Of a DNA stretch of 5,236 nucleotides, positions 1 through 5,216 are shown piece after piece. Source of the stretch: an uncultured Chitinophagaceae bacterium (GTDB lineage Bacteria > Bacteroidota > Bacteroidia > Chitinophagales > Chitinophagaceae). Position 1 is the stretch's first letter. Each line of letters begins with the position of its first letter. Location of the stretch: the NCBI GenBank assembly GCA_903832075.1, contig CAILAF010000456.1, positions 1-5,236 of the forward strand. The letters run 5' to 3'. The notes below the pieces were generated by a model. The model did not search any database. It was not told the DNA's origin and worked only from the letters and a program-made list of their open reading frames with translations. A program made the position numbers and the translations under genes.

Positions 1-18
1 CGTGTGCTCTTCCGATCT
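1..18. other. Residual Illumina adapter at contig end (not genomic)
   Basis: The first 18 bases are identical to the 3' end of the standard Illumina TruSeq read-2 adapter, which ends in GCTCTTCCGATCT. The match runs to base 18, and sequence that fits LeuD begins at base 19. This is a library artefact left at the end of an assembled contig. It also creates a false TAG stop codon on the minus strand (17-19) that appears to end leuD. Confidence 0.96.
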
Positions 19-331
19 AGAAGCTACTCACTACCACATCAAAACCTGCATCTTTAATTGCCCATGCAGCATGTTCGCGTGAAGAACCGCAACCAAAATT
101 TTTTCCTGCTACTAAAATTTTTCCTTTGTAGGTTGGATTGTTTAAAACAAAATCTTTTTTTGGTGTTGCTTCATTATCGTTTTCATAACGCCAATCGCGA
201 AATAAATTTTTTCCAAAACCATCTCTGCTTGTTGCTTTTAAAAAACGTGCAGGAATAATTTGGTCTGTATCCACATTCTCATTGCGAAGCGGAACGATAG
301 TGCTTGTAATTATATTAATAGCCTTACTCAT
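19..331 (-). CDS. leuD: 3-isopropylmalate dehydratase small subunit LeuD, 5' half only (cut by contig end)
   Basis: LeuD is the small subunit of isopropylmalate isomerase. With LeuC it converts 2-isopropylmalate to 3-isopropylmalate in cytoplasmic leucine synthesis. The 104 visible residues carry two family hallmarks: NVDTDQIIPARFL at about 19-31, and the swivel-domain motif GKNFGCGSSREHAAWAI at about 76-92. Family members are about 195-200 residues long, so roughly half is present. The last visible residues, VVSSF, sit where the family normally continues, and the following TAG is formed by adapter bases. The gene is therefore truncated by the contig end and is not a natural pseudogene. The ATG at 329-331 was preferred over an in-frame TTG two codons upstream, because MSKAINIIT is a normal LeuD start and the TTG lies inside the tandem repeat. 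There is no Shine-Dalgarno sequence. The gene starts 23 bp after the leuC stop and is probably cotranscribed with it. Confidence 0.95.
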
Positions 332-332
332 T

Positions 333-360
333 GTCAATTATTAATTATCAATTGTTAATT
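333..360 (-). repeat. 7-bp tandem repeat, four units, spanning the leuC stop and the leuC-leuD gap
   Basis: On the minus strand there are four perfectly phased heptamers: AATTAAC (360-354), AATTGAT (353-347), AATTAAT (346-340) and AATTGAC (339-333). The consensus is AATTRAY. The first unit supplies the last leuC codon (AAT, Asn) and its TAA stop. The last unit ends one base before the leuD ATG, so the whole intercistronic gap is repeat. TAA and TGA within the units give stops in all three minus-strand frames. The same family fills the leuA-leuC gap. Confidence 0.9.
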
Positions 361-1755
361 CAAAAATTCTCTCACATCACTCACTTCACCTGTGATCGCT
401 GCAACTGCTGCTGTTAAAGGACTTGCAAGAAATGTTCTTGCATTGGGGCCCTGTCTTCCTTCAAAATTTCTGTTGCTGGTACTGACACAATATTTACCTG
501 CAGGAATTTTATCTTCATTCATTCCTAAACAGGCACTGCAACCGGGTTGGCGTAATTGAAAACCTGCCTGTTCAAATATTGTATGAATACCTTCTGCCTG
601 TGCTTGCAATTCTACTTGTCTGCTTCCGGGAACAATCCACACTTCCACATCTTTACTTTTTTGTTTGCCTTTTACAAATGATGCAACCATTCTCAGGTCT
701 TCAATTCTGCTGTTGGTGCAACTGCCAATAAAAACATAATCAATTTTTTTTCCTTTTATATTTTCTCCGGCATTCAATCCCATATAATGCAAAGATTTTT
801 GGAAAGAGTTTTTTTCTTTTGCATCAATTTCATTTAATGAAGGAATGGTTTGTGTAACGCCAATACCCATTCCGGGATTTGTGCCGTAAGTAATCATCGG
901 TTCAATATCATTGGCATCAATGAAAATTTCTTTATCAAATGTTGCATTAACATCACTGAATAAAGTTTTCCAGTAACTTAATTTTTTATCCCAATCATTT
1001 CCTTTCGGTGCAAATGCTTTTCCTTTTATATAATTAAATGTTGTTTCATCCGGCGCAATCAATCCGCAACGAGCACCCATTTCAATACTCATATTGCAAA
1101 TGGTCATTCTTGCTTCCATACTTAAATTTCTAATGGCAGTCCCCGCAAACTCAACAGCATAGCCCGTTGCACCGCTTGCAGAAATCTTTGATATGATGTA
1201 TAAAATAATATCTTTCGATACCACTCCTTTATTTAATATCCCATCAATATTAATGCGCATCAACTTTGGTTTGCTTTGTAATAAACATTGTGTGGTCATT
1301 ACCATTTCCACTTCGCTGGTGCCAATGCCAAATGCAATGGCACCAAATGCGCCGTGGGTTGATGTGTGGCTATCACCGCAAACAATCGTGAGTCCTGGCT
1401 GTGTGATGCCGAGTTCGGGGCCGATTACATGAACAATGCCTTGATATGGATGCCCCAATCCATACAATTCTATTTTGTGCTCAGCACAATTTTTTATTAA
1501 TGCTTCAACTTGTAATCTTGATAATTCCTCTTTTATTGGAAGATGTTGATTGATAGTAGGAACATTATGATCGGCAGTTGCAACAATTTGTTTAGGACGA
1601 AAAACTTTGATGCCTCTTTTATTTAATCCTGTAAATGCTTGCGGACTGGTTACTTCGTGAATTAAATGTTTATCAATGTATAAAACCGAAGGACCATCTT
1701 CAATTTGCTGAACAATATGTTTCTCCCAAATTTTATCGAATAATGTTTTGCTCAT
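355..1755 (-). CDS. leuC: 3-isopropylmalate dehydratase large subunit LeuC
   Basis: LeuC is the catalytic, [4Fe-4S]-carrying large subunit of isopropylmalate isomerase. It works with LeuD by dehydration and rehydration through 2-isopropylmaleate. The protein has 466 residues, the usual family length. It shows the aconitase-superfamily signatures: DHNVPT at about 62-67, CGDSHTSTHGAFGA at about 126-139, IGSCTNSR with Cys346, and PGCSACLGMN with Cys406 and Cys409. These three cysteines match the spacing of the cluster ligands in enterobacterial LeuC. The ATG at 1753-1755 (MSKTLFDKIWEKH) is the typical LeuC N-terminus. A TTG-started extension of 13 residues back to 1794 is in frame, but it would be translated from tandem-repeat DNA and was rejected. 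The C-terminus reads VREFLN, and its Asn codon and TAA stop lie inside a heptamer repeat. The gene lies 56 bp after leuA and 23 bp before leuD. No lesion is seen. Confidence 0.97.
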   Translation of the reverse strand: MSKTLFDKIWEKHIVQQIEDGPSVLYIDKHLIHEVTSPQAFTGLNKRGIKVFRPKQIVATADHNVPTINQHLPIKEELSRLQVEALIKNCAEHKIELYGLGHPYQGIVHVIGPELGITQPGLTIVCGDSHTSTHGAFGAIAFGIGTSEVEMVMTTQCLLQSKPKLMRINIDGILNKGVVSKDIILYIISKISASGATGYAVEFAGTAIRNLSMEARMTICNMSIEMGARCGLIAPDETTFNYIKGKAFAPKGNDWDKKLSYWKTLFSDVNATFDKEIFIDANDIEPMITYGTNPGMGIGVTQTIPSLNEIDAKEKNSFQKSLHYMGLNAGENIKGKKIDYVFIGSCTNSRIEDLRMVASFVKGKQKSKDVEVWIVPGSRQVELQAQAEGIHTIFEQAGFQLRQPGCSACLGMNEDKIPAGKYCVSTSNRNFEGRQGPNARTFLASPLTAAVAAITGEVSDVREFLN

Positions 1756-1775
1756 TGTTAAGTTATAAATTGTTT

Positions 1776-1810
1776 TTAAATTGTCAATTGGCAATTATCA
1801 ATTGTCAATT
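1776..1810 (-). repeat. 7-bp tandem repeat, five units, in the leuA-leuC gap
   Basis: On the minus strand there are five contiguous heptamers: AATTGAC (1810-1804), AATTGAT (1803-1797), AATTGCC (1796-1790), AATTGAC (1789-1783) and a degenerate AATTTAA (1782-1776). After a 4-bp slip, further look-alikes AATTTAT (1771-1765) and AACTTAA (1764-1758) reach almost to the leuC ATG. The array starts one base after the leuA TAA. TGA and TAA in the units give stops in all three minus-strand frames. CAATTG palindromes inside it could form a weak 6-bp hairpin (1785-1790 with 1799-1804). No ribosome binding site is visible. Confidence 0.9.
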
Positions 1811-1811
1811 T

Positions 1812-2975
1812 TTAAGCTTCTATTGTTTCATGTTGTTTTGCCAACTGATGCAAATCAGCATCGCCTACTTCTTTTTTACTGTCTGCTACCTGTAAAAATT
1901 TTTCATACAACACATCCACATCATTCCTGTTAAAATCATATCCCAGATTTTTAAAACGAAATGCCAATGCACTTCTTCCGCTTCTTGCTGTTAAAACAAT
2001 TTTACTTGTATCAGCGCCTACTTCAACAGGATCAATGATCTCATAAGTAATGGCACTTTTTAAAAATCCATCCTGATGGATACCTGATGAATGAGAGAAT
2101 GCATTTGCACCAACAATGGCTTTGTTAGGTTGAACAGGCATACGCATCACATCACTAACACGGCGGCTCATTGGATTTAATTCTTTCGTATTAACGTTTG
2201 TATAAAATCCTAAATCTTTATGTTGCTTTAACACCATCACTACTTCTTCCAATGAAGTATTGCCGGCCCTTTCGCCCAAACCATTAATAGTGCATTCAAT
2301 TTGACGAGCACCATTAATTACTCCTTCAATTGAATTAGCAGTGGCTAAACCTAAATCATTATGGCAATGACAGGAAATAATTGCTTTATCAATATTTGAA
2401 ACATTGTTCATTAAGTAAGCAATTTTTTCTCCGTATTGATTAGGCAAACAATAACCTGTTGTATCAGGAATATTCACCACTGTTGCACCGGCTTTAATAA
2501 CTGCTTCAATAACTCTTGCTAAATATTCATTATCTGTACGGCCGGCATCTTCGGCATAAAATTCAACATCATCCACAAAATTCTTTGCCCATTTTACACA
2601 TTGAACAGCACGTAGTAAAATATCTTCTCTGTTAGAATTGAATTTTCCTTTGATATGATAATCAGATGTACCAATGCCTGTATGAATACGCGGATGCTTT
2701 GCATATTTTAATGCCGCCGCCGCTACTTCAATATCATTCAATACAGCACGACTTAATCCGCATACCGAAGCATTCTTAATAACTTTTGAAATTTTTTCTA
2801 CTGATTCAAAATCTCCGGGAGAAGAAATAGGAAAACCTGCTTCAATAATATCAACACCTAAATCTTCCAATGCCAAAGCCAATTCAATTTTTTCTTTTGT
2901 ATTTAATTTACAACCCGGCACTTGTTCGCCATCACGAAGTGTAGTGTCGAAAATGTTAACTTTATTTGAGCTCAT
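1812..2975 (-). CDS. leuA: 2-isopropylmalate synthase LeuA, short form without C-terminal regulatory domain
   Basis: LeuA catalyses the first committed step of leucine synthesis: acetyl-CoA plus 2-oxoisovalerate gives 2-isopropylmalate. The 387-residue protein has the HMGL-like TIM barrel. It shows FDTTLRDGEQ at 9-18 with Arg14 and Asp15, HCHNDLG at 203-209 with metal-ligand His203 and His205, and NGLGERAGNTSLEEVVM at 231-247 with Asn239. The conserved SGIHQDG follows at 297-303. Typical long LeuA proteins are about 500-560 residues and carry a C-terminal LeuA dimer domain that binds leucine. This protein ends just after the linker subdomains, so feedback inhibition through that domain is not expected. 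The reading frame is intact and ends in TAA at 1812-1814, so it is a natural short form. Related citramalate and homocitrate synthases share these motifs, but the leuC-leuD context favours LeuA. The ATG at 2973-2975 has AT-rich sequence and no Shine-Dalgarno upstream. This is the first gene of the operon. Confidence 0.94.
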   Translation of the reverse strand: MSSNKVNIFDTTLRDGEQVPGCKLNTKEKIELALALEDLGVDIIEAGFPISSPGDFESVEKISKVIKNASVCGLSRAVLNDIEVAAAALKYAKHPRIHTGIGTSDYHIKGKFNSNREDILLRAVQCVKWAKNFVDDVEFYAEDAGRTDNEYLARVIEAVIKAGATVVNIPDTTGYCLPNQYGEKIAYLMNNVSNIDKAIISCHCHNDLGLATANSIEGVINGARQIECTINGLGERAGNTSLEEVVMVLKQHKDLGFYTNVNTKELNPMSRRVSDVMRMPVQPNKAIVGANAFSHSSGIHQDGFLKSAITYEIIDPVEVGADTSKIVLTARSGRSALAFRFKNLGYDFNRNDVDVLYEKFLQVADSKKEVGDADLHQLAKQHETIEA

Positions 2976-3005
2976 AAGAAAATTTTATTGATGATAAATG
3001 AACAG

Positions 3006-3043
3006 GTTGGCTAATTTTATCGAGTCATAATAATTTAGCCAGC
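3006..3043. promoter_or_regulatory. Imperfect inverted repeat upstream of leuA
   Basis: Arms GTTGGCTAA (3006-3014) and TTAGCCAGC (3035-3043) are complementary at eight of nine positions, with a 20-bp centre. The core GGCTAA/TTAGCC is perfect. It lies 31-68 bp upstream of the leuA ATG and could be an operator or a 5' leader hairpin. A weak Bacteroidota-like promoter on the minus strand could overlap it: TTTC, a 21-bp spacer, then TAAATTAT reading leftward from about 3062 to 3030. That -7 box matches the consensus only partly. The function is unproven. Confidence 0.35.
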
Positions 3044-3054
3044 AACTGATCAGC

Positions 3055-3072
3055 GTATGAAAGTATTCATAC
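3055..3072. promoter_or_regulatory. Perfect 7-bp inverted repeat (candidate operator or hairpin) in the divergent region
   Basis: GTATGAA (3055-3061) and TTCATAC (3066-3072) are perfect inverted arms around AGTA. An 18-bp dyad of this type between divergent genes can be a transcription-factor site. In RNA it would be a short tetraloop hairpin. CAGCGTA (3051-3057), which overlaps the first arm, also pairs perfectly with TACGCTG at 3108-3114, so two alternative folds compete for the same bases. No T-tract follows, so it is not an intrinsic terminator. Confidence 0.4.
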
Positions 3073-3135
3073 CTTTTTTAGTAAATGGTACATAATTGTA
3101 TTCATTTTACGCTGTATAAATGGACTTTGAACAGC

Positions 3136-3162
3136 TAAAACCCTTTGCAGATAAGGATTTTA
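3136..3162. promoter_or_regulatory. Imperfect dyad just upstream of the 518-residue gene
   Basis: TAAAACCCTT (3136-3145) pairs with AAGGATTTTA (3153-3162) at nine of ten positions around a 7-bp loop. It ends 15 bp before the ATG at 3178, where an operator or leader hairpin could affect expression. On the minus strand the single mismatch becomes a G-U wobble. No convincing Bacteroidota promoter pair was found for this gene. A TTTG at 3126-3129 is a possible -33 element but has no good TAnnTTTG partner. Confidence 0.3.
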
Positions 3163-3177
3163 TAAAATAAAATTACG

Positions 3178-4734
3178 ATGCCCAATCGAAGTACAGATAC
3201 TGTTTTTCAATTGATCAAGTCGCTTGAAAAGAGCGAAAAGCGCAATTTTAAGTTGTATGCACAACGTAATTCCGGCAATGAAGAATTAAAAATCATTCAA
3301 TTATTTGATGCATTGGATAAGATGGATCTATATGATGAGGATATCATATTGAAAAAAAATCCTTCCATAAAAAAACAGCAATTATCCAATATCAAAGCGC
3401 ATTTATATAAACAGATATTGGCAAGTTTGCGTTTGATAGAAGACAAAGACAATATTGATATTCTGTTGCACGAACAATTAGATCATGCAAGAATTTTATA
3501 TAACAAAGGATTGTATTTGCAGAGTTTAAAAATATTGGATAAGCTGAAAGAAACGGCAGCGCAGCAACAACAAATTTCTTTTCAGTTACAGGCTAATCAA
3601 TTTGAAAAAAAGATAGAAGCCTTACATATTACCAGAAGTATTGAGAACAGGGCAGAGGAACTGAGTAAAGAATCCAATCAAATAAATATTCATCTTTCAT
3701 TAATTGGTAAACTGTCTAATTTATCATTGGAATTATATGGTTGGTATATTAAACACGGACATGCCAGAGATTCGAAAGATGAACATGCCGTAAGAATTTT
3801 CTTTGAAACAAATTTGCCAGAATACAATATTGATGATTTGAATTTTTATGAAAAATTATATCTCTATCAGTCTTTTTGCTGGTATGGATTTATTCTGCAG
3901 GATCTGTTAATGTATTATCGTTACACACAAAAATGGGTTGATCTGTTTGATGAGTTTGAAAACATGAAAACAGTTGAAACAGGTCAGTATATCAAGGGCA
4001 TGCATAATTTGATCAGTGCACATTTTGATTTGAATAATTACGAAAAATTCAATGATGCATTACATCAATTCGAAACCTTCTCTAATTCTTATGCAGGCAC
4101 CATGAATGCCAATGTGCGCATTCAAACATTTGTGTATTTGCATATTGCTAAAATAAATAAGCATTTTCTGGAAGGCACGTTCAGTGAGGGTTTGAAGCTG
4201 ATACCCTATGTGGAAGAAAAATTAGAGGAATATAAATTGCATTTAGATCGTCATCGAGTATTAGTGTTTTATTATAAGATAGCCTGTTTATATTTTGGCA
4301 GCGGCGATAATGAAAAAGCCATTGATTATTTAAATAAAATAATTAACTGGAAAGTTGATCTGAGAACCGATCTGCAATGTTATGCAAGACTATTACATTT
4401 AATTGCACATTACGAATTGGGTAATTATGAGTTGATGGAGCATCTGATTAAATCTGTATATCGTTTTCTTTCAAAGATGAAAAACCTATCTATTGTGGAA
4501 GAAGAGATATTTAAATTTATCAGAAAATCTTTTTCCTTATCACCGCAAAAAATCATTCCTGCTTTCAAAGCTTTAAAAGAGAAATTAGAAAAGTTAGAAA
4601 ATAGCAATTTAGAAAGCCGTTCATTCATGTATTTAGATATTATTGCTTGGTTAGAAAGTAAAATTCTGCGTGTTCCTGTTCAGGAAATAAGAAGAAAACG
4701 TTTTACAGAAGGCAAAAGAGGAAAGAAGCGGTGA
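3178..4734 (+). CDS. Conserved-looking helical TPR-like protein, function unknown
   Basis: I do not recognise a named family for this 518-residue protein. It has no signal peptide or membrane segment, so it is probably cytoplasmic. It is almost entirely amphipathic helix, rich in Lys, Glu, Leu, Ile and Tyr. Several helix pairs look like degenerate tetratricopeptide repeats: ARILYNKGLYLQSLKILDKL at about 104-123, YYKIACLYFGSGDNEKAIDYL at about 365-385, and RLLHLIAHYELGNYELMEHL at about 404-423. The N-terminal 90 residues form a separate charged helical block beginning MPNRSTDTVFQLIKSLEKSEKRNFKLY. The C-terminus is strongly basic (EIRRKRFTEGKRGKKR, 503-518) and may bind nucleic acid or an acidic partner. 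No catalytic motif is visible. The ATG at 3178 follows an A-rich stretch typical of Bacteroidota starts. The gene diverges from leuA with 202 bp between them, and nothing else ties it to leucine synthesis. Its TGA stop lies in the first unit of an 8-bp tandem repeat. Confidence 0.9.
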   Translation: MPNRSTDTVFQLIKSLEKSEKRNFKLYAQRNSGNEELKIIQLFDALDKMDLYDEDIILKKNPSIKKQQLSNIKAHLYKQILASLRLIEDKDNIDILLHEQLDHARILYNKGLYLQSLKILDKLKETAAQQQQISFQLQANQFEKKIEALHITRSIENRAEELSKESNQINIHLSLIGKLSNLSLELYGWYIKHGHARDSKDEHAVRIFFETNLPEYNIDDLNFYEKLYLYQSFCWYGFILQDLLMYYRYTQKWVDLFDEFENMKTVETGQYIKGMHNLISAHFDLNNYEKFNDALHQFETFSNSYAGTMNANVRIQTFVYLHIAKINKHFLEGTFSEGLKLIPYVEEKLEEYKLHLDRHRVLVFYYKIACLYFGSGDNEKAIDYLNKIINWKVDLRTDLQCYARLLHLIAHYELGNYELMEHLIKSVYRFLSKMKNLSIVEEEIFKFIRKSFSLSPQKIIPAFKALKEKLEKLENSNLESRSFMYLDIIAWLESKILRVPVQEIRRKRFTEGKRGKKR

Positions 4735-4770
4735 TGATTTGATAATATGATGATCTGATGATGTGATAAT
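4731..4770 (+). repeat. 8-bp tandem repeat, five units, starting at the stop codon of the 518-residue gene
   Basis: Five contiguous octamers fit NTGATRAT: GTGATGAT (4731-4738), TTGATAAT (4739-4746), ATGATGAT (4747-4754), CTGATGAT (4755-4762) and GTGATAAT (4763-4770). The first unit contains the TGA stop codon (4732-4734) of the upstream gene. Each unit carries TGA, and a period of 8 shifts the frame each time, so all three plus-strand frames are closed within 24 bp. The reverse strand of the array has no stop codon. Confidence 0.88.
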
Positions 4771-4900
4771 GCTTGACCACTTTCTATTTGGAGTTATACT
4801 GGAATCTGATTTTTTAATATGATTATGTATATATTCTCATATCATTAAATTATCTGCTTCCTAATTCATTTTGCTCTCGTTTTGAATTTTTGCCCATAAT

Positions 4901-4944
4901 CCAGAACCAGTCCAGAAGCAGTCCCGAAGGAGGTCAGAAGAAGA
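4901..4944 (+). repeat. Diverged 11-bp tandem repeat, four units
   Basis: The four units are CCAGAACCAGT (4901-4911), CCAGAAGCAGT (4912-4922), CCCGAAGGAGG (4923-4933) and TCAGAAGAAGA (4934-4944). They align on an approximate consensus of CCAGAAGCAGT. The first two differ at one base, and the others are more diverged. The block is clearly richer in G and C than the surrounding AT-rich DNA. It contains AAGGAGGT (4927-4934), which resembles a Shine-Dalgarno sequence, but no start codon follows at a suitable distance. The function is unknown. Confidence 0.65.
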
Positions 4945-4948
4945 AAAC

Positions 4949-4983
4949 TAAAAAAGATCCCTTTCTTTCATTAAAAAAAGATC
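4949..4983 (+). repeat. Pair of A-rich direct repeats
   Basis: TAAAAAAGATC (4949-4959) recurs as TAAAAAAAGATC (4972-4983), with one extra A. The copies start 23 bp apart, about two helical turns, and lie about 60-90 bp upstream of the promoter's -7 element. A-tract direct repeats upstream of a promoter can act as UP-like or bending elements, but chance in AT-rich DNA is quite possible. Confidence 0.4.
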
Positions 4984-4992
4984 ATTTTAGAG

Positions 4993-5022
4993 TGGAAAAA
5001 CGGAGTAAAACTTCCATTTTTT
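4993..5022 (+). terminator. Weak terminator-like hairpin with T-tract
   Basis: TGGAA (4993-4997) and TTCCA (5012-5016) form a 5-bp stem with a 14-base loop, followed directly by six T (5017-5022). The stem is short and the loop is large for an intrinsic terminator. The T-tract also overlaps the -33 position of the next promoter. It could end transcripts of the 518-residue gene, but this is a low-confidence call. Confidence 0.2.
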
Positions 5023-5048
5023 CAAATGAATTGCTATCCTTACCTTTG
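5018..5048 (+). promoter_or_regulatory. Bacteroidota-type promoter (-33/-7)
   Basis: TACCTTTG at 5041-5048 is a perfect match to the Bacteroidota housekeeping -7 consensus TAnnTTTG. A T-run stands in for the -33 TTTG: TTTT at 5018-5021 gives a 19-bp spacer and matches three of four bases. Transcription would start near 5054 and run rightward to the gene starting at 5217. This is the only full consensus -7 element noticed between genes in the window. Confidence 0.65.
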
Positions 5049-5053
5049 CCGAC

Positions 5054-5216
5054 TTAACAATTTTGAAGTATTGTATCCCTTTTATTTTACTGTTTAGGTT
5101 AGACTGCAGCTTGTCTTACTGCTTTATGCGCTAAGAATGTACAAGTACGCTATGCAATGGAAGCCAGATAAAGGAAATAAAAGATGATCATCTTCAAATC
5201 AAAATCGTAACAGGAT
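5054..5216 (+). other. Putative long 5' leader of the right-edge gene
   Basis: The stretch of about 160 nt between the predicted start site and the ATG at 5217 has no convincing gene. It can form CTTGT-CTTA (5110-5118) paired with TAAG (5132-5135) and ACAAG (5141-5145), a 9-bp stem with a 5-base bulge. It also contains a 14-bp palindrome at 5181-5194. No known riboswitch class was recognised. It could also be a separate small RNA. Confidence 0.3.
5181..5194. repeat. Perfect 14-bp palindrome
   Basis: AAGATGATCATCTT reads identically on both strands and lies 22 bp before the ATG at 5217. It could be a dimeric protein-binding site or, less likely without a loop, an RNA fold. No known operator is recognised. 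Confidence 0.5.

Larger units (their letters stand above)
4735..5216. other. Intergenic stretch without a complete gene
   Basis: No convincing coding sequence was found on either strand. Open frames are short (for example 17 codons at 4769-4822 plus, 16 codons at 5137-5187 plus, 13 codons at 5150-5191 minus) and lack supporting context. The stretch holds the octamer array, an 11-bp tandem repeat, a pair of A-rich direct repeats, a weak terminator-like hairpin, a promoter and a long leader, each listed separately. Bases 4771-4900 are AT-rich and show nothing recognisable. No tRNA, rRNA or insertion sequence is visible. Confidence 0.7.

Noticed and set aside
58..258. 66-codon plus-strand frame opposite leuD
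   Set aside because: It lies antisense to the conserved LeuD coding sequence and its product is a low-complexity Leu/Phe/Asn-rich shadow.
1193..1432. 79-codon plus-strand frame opposite leuC
   Set aside because: It lies wholly antisense to a conserved LeuC core including the active-site signature, and has no family features of its own.
1753..1794. Alternative TTG start adding 13 residues (MPIDNLKTIYNLT) to LeuC
   Set aside because: The extension is translated from heptamer-repeat DNA, and the ATG at 1753-1755 gives the normal LeuC N-terminus and length.
1635..1895. 86-codon plus-strand frame across the leuA-leuC junction
   Set aside because: It is antisense to two conserved genes. It stays open partly because the repeat array has no stops on that strand, and the hydrophobic product is not a credible membrane protein family.
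4425..4628. 67-codon minus-strand frame inside the 518-residue gene
   Set aside because: It is a shadow of the long plus-strand gene with no upstream signals.
4731..4770. CRISPR-like array
   Set aside because: The units are 8 bp and contiguous with no spacers, so this is a simple tandem repeat. The same holds for the 7-bp arrays.
4769..4822. 17-codon plus-strand ORF starting in the last octamer unit
   Set aside because: It is too short, with no ribosome-binding context or promoter, and the start codon is a by-product of the repeat.
4927..4934. AAGGAGGT as a Shine-Dalgarno sequence
   Set aside because: No ATG, GTG or TTG start with an open frame follows at a suitable distance. It is part of the 11-bp repeat, and Bacteroidota seldom rely on Shine-Dalgarno sequences.
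5137..5187. 16-codon plus-strand ORF (begins MYKYAMQW) in the leader
   Set aside because: A frame of this length is expected by chance, and nothing besides its place in the leader suggests translation.
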